From the NCBI GenBank assembly GCA_002403415.1, contig DHHS01000205.1:21580-57885 (forward strand): a DNA stretch of 36,306 nucleotides, in the 5' to 3' direction. The position numbers and the translations under genes were made by a program. The DNA is from Sphingomonas sp. UBA4766. Lineage in GTDB: Bacteria > Pseudomonadota > Alphaproteobacteria > Sphingomonadales > Sphingomonadaceae. Numbering within the stretch: position 1 is the stretch's first letter; each line of letters opens with the position of its first letter. The notes below the pieces were generated by a model that saw nothing but the letters and a program-made list of their open reading frames with translations, made no database searches and was not told the origin of the DNA. This document shows positions 6,684 through 15,174 of the stretch, piece after piece.

Positions 6684-7356
6684 GGCAGTTGTCGGCGTCG
6701 CCGCCGCGCTCATCACGCTAATCGTGCTTGCGCCGCCCGCGGCGCACGCTGGAATTTTCGGAAAGAAGAAGCCGCAGCCCGATTTCAGCGCGTCGCGCCC
6801 TGCGCCGCCACCGCCGCCGCCGGCCAATGGCTCCATCTATCAAGCGTCGCAGGGCTATGCCCCGCTGCATGAGGGGTGGCGTGCAAAGCGGGTGGGCGAT
6901 CCGCTCACCATAACGCTGGTGGAACGGACGCTGGCGTCGAAATCGGCCAGCTCAAAGCTCGACAGTTCAGGCACCGCCGCCATCATTCCGCCGACCAGCG
7001 GTCCGTTGTCCTTCGATCCCAATTCGGCGCGCGCGGGCGGCAATCGCGGCTTTAATGGGCAGGGCTCCGCCGACCAGTCGAACACGCTTCAGGGCGAGCT
7101 GAGCGTGACCGTTGCCGAAGTTTACCCGAACGGCACGATGCTGGTTCAGGGGGCCAAGCGCGTCACGTTGAACCGCGGCGACGAATTTGTGCAGATCAAG
7201 GGGATTGTCCGCATGGCCGATGTCGATGCCGACAACCGCGTGCCCTCCACCCGCGTGGCGGACGCGCAAATCGCCTATACCGGTAAGGGCGATGTCGCCC
7301 GCGCCAGCCGCCAGGGGTGGTTCAGCCGCTTCTTCAGCGTCATCAGCCCCTTCTGA
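6664..7356 (+). CDS. flgH: Flagellar L-ring protein FlgH without a lipobox cysteine
   Basis: FlgH forms the L ring in the outer membrane. The 230-residue protein is recognised by RVGDPLTITLVERTLASKSAS, by LQGELSVTVAEVYPNGTMLVQGAKRVTLNRGDEFVQIKGIVR, and by the C-terminal ADAQIAYTGKGDVARASRQGW. The ATG at 6664 lies inside the flgG end; an earlier ATG at 6649 would place extra residues before the signal peptide. The signal sequence (residues 1 to about 31) ends LAPPAAHA-GIFG, a signal peptidase I site. Classical FlgH is a lipoprotein; no lipobox cysteine is present here. A proline run (APPPPPPA) follows, near residue 48. Confidence 0.94.
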   Translation: MSTRTSKAVVGVAAALITLIVLAPPAAHAGIFGKKKPQPDFSASRPAPPPPPPANGSIYQASQGYAPLHEGWRAKRVGDPLTITLVERTLASKSASSKLDSSGTAAIIPPTSGPLSFDPNSARAGGNRGFNGQGSADQSNTLQGELSVTVAEVYPNGTMLVQGAKRVTLNRGDEFVQIKGIVRMADVDADNRVPSTRVADAQIAYTGKGDVARASRQGWFSRFFSVISPF

Positions 7357-7370
7357 TGGGAACCCCCGCC

Positions 7371-8477
7371 ATGATCCGCTTTTTGACTGCCCTGATGATG
7401 AGCGTCCTGCTGAGCCTGGCACTCACTGCGCCCGCGCATGCCGACCGGGTGAAGGACCTGGGCACCTTTCAGGGCATTCGCACCAACCAGCTGACAGGCT
7501 ATGGCCTGGTCGTCGGGTTACCGGGGACGGGCGACGATAATCTGGAATATACGGTGCAGTCGCTCAAAAGCGTCGCATCGCGCTTTGGGCTGCAATTGCC
7601 CGCCAACATCAACCCCTCCTTGAAAAACTCGGCGGCCGTGCTGATTACCGCCGAACTCCCCGCCTTTGCCAAGCCGGGGCAGAAGATCGACGTGACCGTC
7701 GCCGCTCTAGGCAAGGCAAAGTCGCTGCGCGGCGGCGCGCTGATCCTCACCCCGCTTCAGGGTGCCGATGGTCAGGTCTATGCGATGGCACAGGGGAATC
7801 TGGCGGTCGGCGGTTTGGGCGCCGAAGGGGCGGACGGGTCGAAGATCGTCGTCAACATCCCCTCATCGGGCCGGATTCCCGATGGCGCGACGGTCGAGCG
7901 TGCGGTCGACACCGGTTTTGCAACATCGCCCACGTTGACCTTCAACCTGGCCCGCGCGGATTTTACCACCGCGCAATCGATTGCAGCCGCCGTCAACGCA
8001 CGCCTGGGGCCGGGCCGGGCACAAGCGATTGACGCGGTGTCAATCGCGATTGCCGCACCCGAAGGGGCCGACCTGCGCGCGACATTGATGAGCGAAATCG
8101 AAAATCTGACCGTCACCTCTGCTGAACCATCCGCTCGCGTCGTCGTGAATGCGCGCACCGGTACCGTCGTCATCAGCTCAGCCGTACGGCTTGGCCCGGC
8201 GGCCGTCACGCAGGGCAAGCTGACCGTGAGGGTCGATGAGTCGCAGCGCGTCAGCCAGCCCGCTCCGCTCAGCCAGGGGCAAACCACGGTCGAGCAAAAG
8301 AGCGGTGTCGGCGTGACCGAGGAAGTCAAGCCGATCTTCCTGCTGGAGCCCGGTCCGAAGCTGGCCGATGTGGTCAAGGCCATGAACGCGATCGGCGCGT
8401 CGCCCGCGGATCTGGTCGCGATTTTGGAGGCGTTGAAAGAGGCCGGCTCGCTCAAAGCCGAGCTGGTGATCCTGTGA
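7371..8477 (+). CDS. flgI: Flagellar P-ring protein FlgI
   Basis: FlgI forms the periplasmic P ring around the rod, with FlgA as chaperone. The protein has a Sec signal peptide (MIRFLTALMMSVLLSLALTAPAHA) followed by the family hallmark DRVKDLGTFQGIRTNQLTGYGLVVGLPGTGD. The C-terminal region LADVVKAMNAIGASPADLVAILEALKEAGSLKAELVIL is also diagnostic. I chose the ATG at 7371, giving 368 residues, because it places the signal peptide at the N-terminus. The ATG at 7356, which overlaps the flgH stop, would add five residues. The stop codon overlaps the GTG start of flgJ (GTGA). Confidence 0.96.
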   Translation: MIRFLTALMMSVLLSLALTAPAHADRVKDLGTFQGIRTNQLTGYGLVVGLPGTGDDNLEYTVQSLKSVASRFGLQLPANINPSLKNSAAVLITAELPAFAKPGQKIDVTVAALGKAKSLRGGALILTPLQGADGQVYAMAQGNLAVGGLGAEGADGSKIVVNIPSSGRIPDGATVERAVDTGFATSPTLTFNLARADFTTAQSIAAAVNARLGPGRAQAIDAVSIAIAAPEGADLRATLMSEIENLTVTSAEPSARVVVNARTGTVVISSAVRLGPAAVTQGKLTVRVDESQRVSQPAPLSQGQTTVEQKSGVGVTEEVKPIFLLEPGPKLADVVKAMNAIGASPADLVAILEALKEAGSLKAELVIL

Positions 8478-8830
8478 GCGGCGATGTGGCGCCCGTGCTG
8501 TCGCCGCTGCCAATCGACACGGCGTCGGTCGGCGGCGACACGCGCCGACTCGCCTCGCGCGCCAATCTGGAACAGGCGGGCCGCGATTTCGAAGCGGTAT
8601 TTACGCGCATGATGCTCAAATCCATGCGTCAGACGCATCTGGCCGACGATCTGTTCTCCAACAAGGCTATGGAGACGTTTCGCGACATGCAGGATGATAA
8701 GGTCGCCGACGCGATGGCCAAGGCCAAGCCGATGGGCATTGGCAAGGCCGTAACCGAGTTTCTTGCAAAGTCCGATCCGGCCTTGCAGCAACCAGTTGAT
8801 AACACTTCGCGTGCCATAAGCCCGTCATGA
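8474..8830 (+). CDS. flgJ: FlgJ-type rod-binding protein without muramidase domain
   Basis: This 118-residue protein corresponds to the N-terminal rod-binding (rod cap) domain of FlgJ. The core LEQAGRDFEAVFTRMMLKSMRQTH and the following FSNKAMETFRDMQDDKVADAMAK are typical. The peptidoglycan hydrolase domain found in enteric FlgJ is absent, as is common in alphaproteobacteria, where a separate lytic enzyme does that job. Translation starts at a GTG that overlaps the flgI stop by four bases, and its own stop overlaps the flgK ATG by four bases. Confidence 0.92.
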   Translation: MSGDVAPVLSPLPIDTASVGGDTRRLASRANLEQAGRDFEAVFTRMMLKSMRQTHLADDLFSNKAMETFRDMQDDKVADAMAKAKPMGIGKAVTEFLAKSDPALQQPVDNTSRAISPS

Positions 8831-10173
8831 GCGACCTGCTGTCGATCGGAGCAAGTGGTCTGCGCGCCTATCAATCGGCGCTCACCACGGTTTCCGACAA
8901 CATCGCCAATGCCAATACGCCGGGCTATGCGCGGCGATCGACCGCACTTGCCGAAGTTGCGCCGAGCAATGGCGTGCTGACATCGCAGCGCACAACGACG
9001 GGCAACGGCGTCCTCGTCACTGGCGTTGACCGCGCCGCCGACCCGTTGCGCGCGGGCGCCGTGCGCACCGCCGAGGCAGACCTTGGCCGCACCGAAGCGA
9101 GCATCGACGCGCTCGACGCAATTGAAACCAGCCTGACCGGCGGCGACATTTCGGGTGCGTTATCGAGCTTTTTCAATTCATTCCGTACGATCGCGGCTGA
9201 TCCCACCGCCAGCGCCCCGCGCGCCGCCGCGATTGAGGCGGCCAGCCGAGTCGCCACCGCCTTTGCAACCACGGGCCGCGCACTCGACCAAGCCTCCACC
9301 AACCTCGACAGCACCGCCGATGGCGCGGTGTCGTCGATCGACACGATCGCGGCCTCGATCGCGCGAGTGAATAATGGCCTTGCCCGCAGCGCCGATGGCA
9401 GCGCAGCGCGCGCCAGCCTGCTCGATCAGCGCGATCAATTGCTTGATGAACTGAGCGGCTTGACCGACATTGGTATTACCACTGACGCGATCGGCCGCGC
9501 GACGGTCACCATCGGCGGCAATGCCGGGCCCGTGTTGGTCAGCGGGACCGAGGCGGGCAATGTCACTTATGTGCGCGGCGCGACCGGCCCGGCGTCGTTC
9601 TCCGTATTCCGCGCCGGTGTCTCGACCACCATCACGCCGACCGGCGGCACGCTGGCCGGGATTGCCGAAAGCGCACAGCGGATCAGCGATACCCGCGCCG
9701 CGATCAACACGATCGCGAGCGATTTCACCACCGGCATCAACGCGATTCAGGCGCAGGGCCGCGATCTGGACGGTGCGCCAGGCGCCGCGCTGTTCGCCGT
9801 TGGCACCACGCCGACCGACATCAGCATTGCCCTGTCCTCCCCGCGCGGCATTGCGGCGGCGGCAGTGGGCGGTGGTCCACGCAACAATGCCAATCTGACC
9901 GCGCTGGAGGCGTTGCGCAGCAGCGGCGGGTTCGAGGCGCAGACGAGCAATCTGATCGCTGAAAATGGCGCGACACTCGAGGGACGGCGCACCGTGGCCG
10001 ACGCGCAAGCGGCGATCCGCGATGGCGCGGTGGCGGCGCGCGATCAGGTATCGGGCGTCAATCTCGACACCGAGGCGCTCGATTTGCTCCGGTTCCAGCA
10101 GGCCTATCAGGCGTCGAGCCGGGTCATTCAGGTGGCACGCGAAACCTTTCAATCCATTCTTGATATTGCGTGA
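8827..10173 (+). CDS. flgK: Flagellar hook-filament junction protein FlgK (HAP1)
   Basis: FlgK is the first of the two junction proteins joining hook and filament. The 448-residue protein begins with LLSIGASGLRAYQSALTTVSDNIANANTPGYARRS, the FlgK form of the rod/hook signature. It ends with VSGVNLDTEALDLLRFQQAYQASSRVIQVARETFQSILDI, the conserved C-terminal block. The middle is Ala/Thr-rich and variable, as usual. The ATG overlaps the flgJ stop (ATGA). Confidence 0.95.
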   Translation: MSDLLSIGASGLRAYQSALTTVSDNIANANTPGYARRSTALAEVAPSNGVLTSQRTTTGNGVLVTGVDRAADPLRAGAVRTAEADLGRTEASIDALDAIETSLTGGDISGALSSFFNSFRTIAADPTASAPRAAAIEAASRVATAFATTGRALDQASTNLDSTADGAVSSIDTIAASIARVNNGLARSADGSAARASLLDQRDQLLDELSGLTDIGITTDAIGRATVTIGGNAGPVLVSGTEAGNVTYVRGATGPASFSVFRAGVSTTITPTGGTLAGIAESAQRISDTRAAINTIASDFTTGINAIQAQGRDLDGAPGAALFAVGTTPTDISIALSSPRGIAAAAVGGGPRNNANLTALEALRSSGGFEAQTSNLIAENGATLEGRRTVADAQAAIRDGAVAARDQVSGVNLDTEALDLLRFQQAYQASSRVIQVARETFQSILDIA

Positions 10174-10181
10174 GGGCAGCG

Positions 10182-11087
10182 GTGACGATTGGCACATCGC
10201 TCCTCTATGATCGCGCGGCGCAGCGGCTCGGCGCACTGTCGACTAACGCGACCCGGCTGCAAACCCAGATCAGCAGCGGCGTACGCATTCGAGCGCCATC
10301 CGACGATGCTGTGTCGTTTCGTCGGCTCGACACTATTCGCCGCGACGCCGCCGATACGGTGGTGAGCAAGAGCAATATCGACCTCGCGCAAACCATCCTG
10401 GATCAAGCCGACACGACGCTGGGCAGCGTAACCGATCAGCTTCAGCGCGCGCAGGAACTGGTCATTCAGGCCGGCAGTGGAATCTTGTCAGACGCCGATC
10501 GCGCAATCATCGCAACGCAATTGCGCAGTGTGGTCGATGATCTGGTCTCGCTCGCCAACACCCCCGATGCGCGCGGCGGGCCGTTATTTGGTGCAGAATC
10601 CGGCGACACCGCGGTCACCCGAGACGCCAACGGCACGGTAAGCTTTACCGGCACTGGCACGCCCCCCGGCATCCCGATTGGCGATGGCGTGACCATCCAG
10701 CCCAGTGAAAGCGCTGAGCGAATTTTCGGCGGGATAGCGGGTGGTAACATTTTTGCCGTGCTCAGCAATTTTGCAACCGCGCTAGAGACGCCGGGCGCGG
10801 CGGCCGCCGCGGCGACAAGTGCTGCGACCCTCGATGGGATCAAGGCGGGGCTCGATTCGGTGAATGCCGCGCGCGGCTCCATCGGCGCGCGCTCGGCCCG
10901 TCTCGAACTCGAATCCGCGCGGCTTGAAACCGCCGACACCGCCCGCGAGGTCGAGCGCAGCGCGCTCCAGGATACCGATATCACGCGGGCAATTGTCGAC
11001 CTGCAACGCACCAGCACCATTTTGGAAGCAACCCAGGCCAGCATTTCGCGGCTCAGCCAGCTTTCGTTGTTCGATTATCTGCGCTGA
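10182..11087 (+). CDS. flgL: Flagellar hook-filament junction protein FlgL (HAP3)
   Basis: FlgL is the second junction protein and is related to flagellin at both ends. The flagellin-type N-terminus (TSLLYDRAAQRLGALSTNATRLQTQISSGVRIRAPSDDAV) and C-terminus (DTDITRAIVDLQRTSTILEATQASISRLSQLSLFDYLR) are clear. The frame is open from a GTG at 10170 overlapping the flgK stop. I prefer the GTG at 10182 (301 residues), which has GAGGG five bases upstream and gives the usual short lead into the D0 helix. It is the last gene of the flgB operon. Confidence 0.93.
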   Translation: MTIGTSLLYDRAAQRLGALSTNATRLQTQISSGVRIRAPSDDAVSFRRLDTIRRDAADTVVSKSNIDLAQTILDQADTTLGSVTDQLQRAQELVIQAGSGILSDADRAIIATQLRSVVDDLVSLANTPDARGGPLFGAESGDTAVTRDANGTVSFTGTGTPPGIPIGDGVTIQPSESAERIFGGIAGGNIFAVLSNFATALETPGAAAAAATSAATLDGIKAGLDSVNAARGSIGARSARLELESARLETADTAREVERSALQDTDITRAIVDLQRTSTILEATQASISRLSQLSLFDYLR

Positions 11088-11198
11088 TTGGGGATTTGGT
11101 AACCGATTAGCGACTAAATTGGGTGAATAAAGGGTGAGAACCGCCGTTACCCCGATCATGGGGGCAGCGCGCTCGACCCCGGGGGAAAGGCAAGCCCA

Positions 11199-12062
11199 AT
11201 GTTTCCGATTATTGGTCTGATTGTGCTGCTCGTCATGGTGTTTGGCGGCTTTGCCTTCACCGGCGGCGCGCTTGGGCCGGTGATGGAGGCGATCCCGCAC
11301 GAAATGCTCATCATCGGCGGGGCAGCACTCGGCGCGCTCATCATCGGCAATTCAATGGCCGAATTGAAAGCGGTTGGCGGCGGCCTGATGAAGATCATGA
11401 AGGGGCCACGCTACAAGAAGCAGGATTATCTCGACACGATTTTCCTGGTGTCAAAGCTCATGAAAATGCTGCGCACCGATGGGCCGATCGCGCTTGAACC
11501 GCATGTCGAGGACCCGAATTCGAGCGCGATCTTCGCCGAATATCCCCGCCTCCTTGCCGATCACACGCTCATCAACCTGATCGCCGATACATTACGGCTG
11601 GTGGTAGTGTCGTCGGGCACGCTCGACGTGCACGCGGTTGAAGAAGTGATGGATAACGCGATCAAGACCCATCATCACGAAGTGCAAGGCCCACAAACAA
11701 CGCTGCAAGGGCTTGCCGACGCGCTCCCCGCGCTTGGCATCGTCGCCGCCGTGCTCGGCGTGGTGAAGACGATGGGCTCGATCGACAAGCCGCCTTCGAT
11801 TCTGGGCGCGATGATTGGTTCCGCACTGGTCGGCACGTTCATGGGGGTGTTGCTCGCCTATGGCATCGTCGCACCACTTGCCGGGCGGTTGCAGCAGATT
11901 ATTGACGCCGACGCCGCGATTTATCACACCGTCAAGCAGATCATCATTGCCTCGCTCCACGGCCATCCGCAGCCGCTGGTGATCGAGGCCGCGCGCTCAG
12001 GCATTGCGCATGCCAATCAACCTGGCTTTGCTGAAGTGTTCGACGGGCTGCGTGGGCGTTAA
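11199..12062 (+). CDS. motA: Flagellar motor stator protein MotA
   Basis: MotA is the membrane channel subunit of the flagellar stator and transmits torque to the rotor. The 287-residue protein has four membrane segments: two at the N-terminus (IGLIVLLVMVFGGFAFTGG and MLIIGGAALGALIIG) and two after the large cytoplasmic loop (LPALGIVAAVLGVVKTM and ALVGTFMGVLLAYGIVAPLAG). This is canonical MotA of the proton-driven type. A GGGGGAAAGG ribosome-binding site precedes the ATG. It begins 111 bases after flgL; I saw no convincing promoter in that gap. motB follows after three bases. Confidence 0.95.
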   Translation: MFPIIGLIVLLVMVFGGFAFTGGALGPVMEAIPHEMLIIGGAALGALIIGNSMAELKAVGGGLMKIMKGPRYKKQDYLDTIFLVSKLMKMLRTDGPIALEPHVEDPNSSAIFAEYPRLLADHTLINLIADTLRLVVVSSGTLDVHAVEEVMDNAIKTHHHEVQGPQTTLQGLADALPALGIVAAVLGVVKTMGSIDKPPSILGAMIGSALVGTFMGVLLAYGIVAPLAGRLQQIIDADAAIYHTVKQIIIASLHGHPQPLVIEAARSGIAHANQPGFAEVFDGLRGR

Positions 12063-12065
12063 ACC

Positions 12066-12965
12066 ATGGCACGCGCGCCGCACGGGACCAATCAACCGCC
12101 CAAGATCATCTATAAAAAGGTCTATATCGAGGGGCATGGCGGCCATCATGGCGGCGCGTGGAAAGTCGCTTATGCCGATTTCGTGACGGCGATGATGGCG
12201 TTCTTTCTGCTGATGTGGCTGCTGGGGGCGACGACGGAGAAACAACGCAAGGCGCTTGCCGATTATTTCTCGCCCAACCTGGTTCAGCTCAAGCAGAACA
12301 GCGCCGGGTCAAATGGCTTGTTCGGCGGATCGTCGATCATGGACAAAGACAATTACCCCAATCGAGCCTCGCAAACCGGCACCCGCTCGATGACCGTGCC
12401 GATTGATGCCAGCGGCGGGGTGCAAGTCGGCAGCGGCGAAAAGGGCACGCTCAAGGACAAGGCATTGCGCGCCGAGGACAAGAAGAATTTCGAAAAAATC
12501 GCCCGCCAGATCAAAGCGGCGATCAATTCAGCCCCCAAACTGCAAAAGTTGGCCAGCCACATCAAATTCGTGCCGCAGCGAGACGGGCTGCGTATCGACC
12601 TGGTCGATAATGCCGATTATTCGATGTTCGGGCTGGGCACGACCATGTTCGAGCCCGAAGCCGACAAGTTGATGGGCCTGATCGCGGAATCCATCCGGGG
12701 ACTTTCCAACACCATCATGATCCGCGGCCACACCGACAGCCTGGCGTTCCGCAACGCAAGTGGTATCAACAACTGGCTGCTGTCCTCCAGCCGGGCGGAG
12801 GCCACGCGCCAGCGGCTGGCGCAGGGCGGCTTGCCCGATGAACGGTTCGACAGGATTGAGGGCGTGGCCGACCGCGAACCGCTCATCACCGAAAACCCCG
12901 CCGACGCGCGCAACCGGCGAGTGGCAATCACCTTGCTCTACCGCAAGGGCGTTTTTGGCAGTTAA
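12066..12965 (+). CDS. motB: Flagellar motor stator protein MotB
   Basis: MotB pairs with MotA and anchors the stator to peptidoglycan. The 299-residue protein has a short cytoplasmic N-terminus, a single membrane helix in WKVAYADFVTAMMAFFLLMWLLG with the ion-binding aspartate at residue 38, and a C-terminal OmpA-like domain with RGHTDS, WLLSSSRAEATRQRL and ADREPLITENPADARNRRV. All key features are present, in contrast to the short MotB-like protein at 849-1382. It is translated directly after motA. Confidence 0.95.
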   Translation: MARAPHGTNQPPKIIYKKVYIEGHGGHHGGAWKVAYADFVTAMMAFFLLMWLLGATTEKQRKALADYFSPNLVQLKQNSAGSNGLFGGSSIMDKDNYPNRASQTGTRSMTVPIDASGGVQVGSGEKGTLKDKALRAEDKKNFEKIARQIKAAINSAPKLQKLASHIKFVPQRDGLRIDLVDNADYSMFGLGTTMFEPEADKLMGLIAESIRGLSNTIMIRGHTDSLAFRNASGINNWLLSSSRAEATRQRLAQGGLPDERFDRIEGVADREPLITENPADARNRRVAITLLYRKGVFGS

Positions 12966-12984
12966 GCCTTGTTTCGGCGCGGCC

Positions 12985-13007
12985 AGACGGCATAGCCTCT
13001 GCCCCCA
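12985..13007. promoter_or_regulatory. Partial match to the sulfatase-island inverted repeat
   Basis: AGACGGCA-N7-TGCCCCCA preserves the GGCA-N7-TGCC core of the inverted repeats at 17885 and 22329, but the outer bases do not match. It lies upstream of the leader ORF at 13026 and of the propeller-like gene, where an operator of the same regulator would make sense. It could be chance. Confidence 0.25.
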
Positions 13008-13020
13008 AGTTTGAAGGGGG
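13002..13020 (+). promoter_or_regulatory. Possible hairpin covering the ribosome-binding site at 13016
   Basis: CCCCC (13002-13006) and GGGGG (13016-13020) can pair around a nine-base loop. The GGGGG is also the ribosome-binding site for the ATG at 13026, so the stem could mask it. There is no T-run, so it is a poor terminator candidate for motB. Confidence 0.2.
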
Positions 13021-13025
13021 ACGAG

Positions 13026-13070
13026 ATGATCGCCACCGACCAACAGTACCCCGGCACGCACCCCCGATGA
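13026..13070 (+). CDS. Possible 14-residue leader ORF before the propeller-like gene
   Basis: An ATG at 13026 with a strong AAGGGGG ribosome-binding site opens a 14-codon frame (MIATDQQYPGTHPR) whose TGA overlaps the ATG of the next gene at 13067 (ATGA). The long gene has no ribosome-binding site of its own. Either this is a short upstream ORF that couples translation, or the real protein starts here and a one-base indel or sequencing error split it. The sequence alone does not decide this. Confidence 0.35.
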   Translation: MIATDQQYPGTHPR

Positions 13071-14290
13071 CGCTGGGCTATTCCGACAGCCCTTGGCCCG
13101 GCGAGGATGGCGGCCCCACGCGCCTTGCCGCCGCCCGCCACTTCGAACCCGTGCTGGGCGGCGACCTGCGCTGCACAACGCGGCGTAGCTTGATGTCGAC
13201 GATGACCGTGCTGGGCGCGCCGGGCGATGTGTTCCTTCTCACCCATGACGCGCTGCGCAGCATGGTCGGCTTGCCCACGACCGCCCGGGTGGAACGGATT
13301 GACCCCGTGACGCTGGCGCCGCTCGCGCGGTCCCCCCGGTTGCCGGGCGGACCGATGTGGCCGGGCGGGATTGCCGTGCATGGCAATGGCGACCTCTACG
13401 CCATTTACGGCCGCTGGGCGCATCGGCTCGACCGCGATTGCCGAGTGAAGGCGGCGCGGCGGTTACCCATCAATCAGCCGCATAACAGTTTCGTTATCCT
13501 GCCCGATGGGGTGATCGTGACCAAAAACCTATCGGACAAGCAGCCCGCGCTACTCAGCGTGCTTGACCCGGAAACGCTCGGCATCGTCGCGCAGCTAGAG
13601 TGCCCCGAACCGTCGATCGCGCGGCTGTCGGCAGGTGGCGGGCAGGTTTATGTCGTGGGCACACGCTCGATCATGCGCTGCAGCTGGGACGGGCACCGGC
13701 TGACATGGGATGATTGGCGGCATGATTATATCGGCGACACGCAGCAGAGCTATGGCTGGGATGTCGTCCTTGCGCTCGGCCATGCGTGGTTCATGGACAA
13801 TGGCCGCCACCGCTATCGCACCAGCATGATCGGGCGCGGGGTGAGTGCGACCGCCAACCGTCTGATCCGCGTCTCGCTCAGCGATTGCCGCGACGCAAGC
13901 GCCACCGAAATCAGCGGCCTTCCCGGCGGCAGCATAACCAATCCCCCGCTGATCGATACCGAACGGCGAATCGCGATCGGCTTTGATTCGGCCAATCGCG
14001 TCATGCGGGGCTGGCGGATTGGCGTTGACGGCGCGCTCGAGGCTCTATGGGCGCTCACTGACATTGGCTGTGCGAGCCACATGATCCTGCTGCCCGGTGC
14101 GGGGCAGATCGTGACCAATGACTATGGCGGGCGCGAGGCGGTGGTGCTGCTCGACATCACCACAGGCGACACGCTGGCGCGCGTGCGAATCGGCGGGGTA
14201 ACCCAGGGGGTGGTATTCCCCAGCACCGGATGGTCCAACGATGTCTACTGGTGTTCGATGCGGCGAGTGGCGCGGATTTTCAGCGACTGA
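13067..14290 (+). CDS. Conserved protein of unknown function, probable beta-propeller
   Basis: I do not recognise the family. The 407-residue protein has no signal peptide or membrane segment. It shows recurring short blocks of the kind seen in blade-like repeats, for example VERIDPVTLAPLARSPRLPG, ALLSVLDPETLGIVAQLE and VVLLDITTGDTLARVRIGG, spaced through the chain, and histidine/asparagine-rich turns (NQPHNSFVILPDG). A beta-propeller fold is therefore likely, but no activity can be inferred. It lies at the left edge of the sulfatase island, convergent with the TetR gene eight bases away. Its start overlaps a 14-codon frame with a strong ribosome-binding site (13026). Confidence 0.6.
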   Translation: MTLGYSDSPWPGEDGGPTRLAAARHFEPVLGGDLRCTTRRSLMSTMTVLGAPGDVFLLTHDALRSMVGLPTTARVERIDPVTLAPLARSPRLPGGPMWPGGIAVHGNGDLYAIYGRWAHRLDRDCRVKAARRLPINQPHNSFVILPDGVIVTKNLSDKQPALLSVLDPETLGIVAQLECPEPSIARLSAGGGQVYVVGTRSIMRCSWDGHRLTWDDWRHDYIGDTQQSYGWDVVLALGHAWFMDNGRHRYRTSMIGRGVSATANRLIRVSLSDCRDASATEISGLPGGSITNPPLIDTERRIAIGFDSANRVMRGWRIGVDGALEALWALTDIGCASHMILLPGAGQIVTNDYGGREAVVLLDITTGDTLARVRIGGVTQGVVFPSTGWSNDVYWCSMRRVARIFSD

Positions 14291-14298
14291 GCCGCGCG

Positions 14299-14910
14299 TC
14301 AGTCGGCAATCCGGGCAAGCACCGCGTCGAGCAGCGTCTCGATCACCGCGCGCGCAGCCTCCACCGTCAGCCCCTGATCGTGGCGCAGCCGCCGCCAGCA
14401 CTGAAAGCTGATCGACACTTCGATCGCGCTGGCGATCGGCGCATCGTCGATCACGCTTTGCGGTAAGATCGCATGGAGCGAGGTGCGCTCAAGCTGAAGC
14501 TGGCGGTAATAGCCCTGCATCAGGAAATCGCTCTGGAACCGCTTGACGCTTGCGGAAATGCGATAGGGCATGATCGTTTCGTAAATGCCGACCCGCCGCG
14601 CCGCCATTTCGCGCACCCGCTCGCGCCAATCGGCTGCCTCAAACGGTTTGAGGACCATTGGCATGACTTGAGATTCGACCGCTTCGGACATTTCGCGGTA
14701 GAGCGTGTCCATTTCGTCGAAGTGCCGGAAAACGGTGCGCAGGCCAACGCCGGCGGTTTCTGCGACGCGCACCGCGCTTGGCGCCACATCGCCGTCGCGC
14801 ACCAACTGAAGCAGGGCCGCCACAATCTTGTCCCGCGTCGCAATGCTGCGCGCGCGGCGGCCATCGCGGGCATCGACCATGGGGGGGCGGAGGGACGATC
14901 GGGTTTCCAT
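14299..14910 (-). CDS. TetR/AcrR-family transcriptional regulator
   Basis: TetR regulators usually repress neighbouring genes until a small hydrophobic ligand binds. The 203-residue protein has the typical helix-turn-helix near residues 45-66 (AVRVAETAGVGLRTVFRHFDEMDTLYREM) and an all-helical ligand domain. A start at 14880 is also possible. It is the only regulator in the sulfatase island. The 23-bp inverted repeats at the two divergent promoters of the island (17885 and 22329) are plausible operators for it, and a poor copy lies upstream of its own start (14984-15006). The ligand is unknown; a desulfated product or the sulfate ester would fit. Confidence 0.85.
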   Translation of the reverse strand: METRSSLRPPMVDARDGRRARSIATRDKIVAALLQLVRDGDVAPSAVRVAETAGVGLRTVFRHFDEMDTLYREMSEAVESQVMPMVLKPFEAADWRERVREMAARRVGIYETIMPYRISASVKRFQSDFLMQGYYRQLQLERTSLHAILPQSVIDDAPIASAIEVSISFQCWRRLRHDQGLTVEAARAVIETLLDAVLARIAD

Positions 14911-15174
14911 AGACGGATTTGCCCCTCATCTAGAGGTGCGCTGCCAGTCCGTCCAGCCGGATCAGGTTTTCCCAGCCGCTATCATTGGGCACGGTCCACG
15001 CCAGCTTATGTGGTCAGCGCCAAGTTAACCGAGCATTGGCCCAAATCTTGCGGCTGAACTTTCGTCATGACCCGTGCAATAATGGTCATTGACGAGGCAT
15101 ATATGACGAGCGGCTCGCGGCGGGGCATCGCTGGATTGACGTCGTTGGGCGCTGGTGAAGATCGGCTGGCTCCG
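14911..15174. other. Non-coding stretch between the TetR gene and the arylsulfatase end
   Basis: This 264-base region holds no convincing gene. At 14984-15006 ATTGGGCA-N7-CGCCAGCT is a degenerate version of the island inverted repeat. At 15067-15089 there is an inverted repeat, ATGACC and GGTCAT separated by 11 bases. Either might bind the TetR protein, whose gene begins at 14910. No terminator with a T-run was seen after the sulfatase gene. Confidence 0.3.

Noticed and set aside
7778..8791. 337-residue minus-strand frame opposite flgI/flgJ
   Set aside because: Shadow of two overlapping flagellar genes.
9178..10236. 352-residue minus-strand frame opposite flgK
   Set aside because: Antisense to flgK, with no start context or motif.
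11088..11198. Possible promoter or terminator between flgL and motA
   Set aside because: Several TAAA-like sequences and a distant GGTAAC/GTTACC pair are present, but no spacing fits sigma-28, sigma-54 or a terminator with a T-run.
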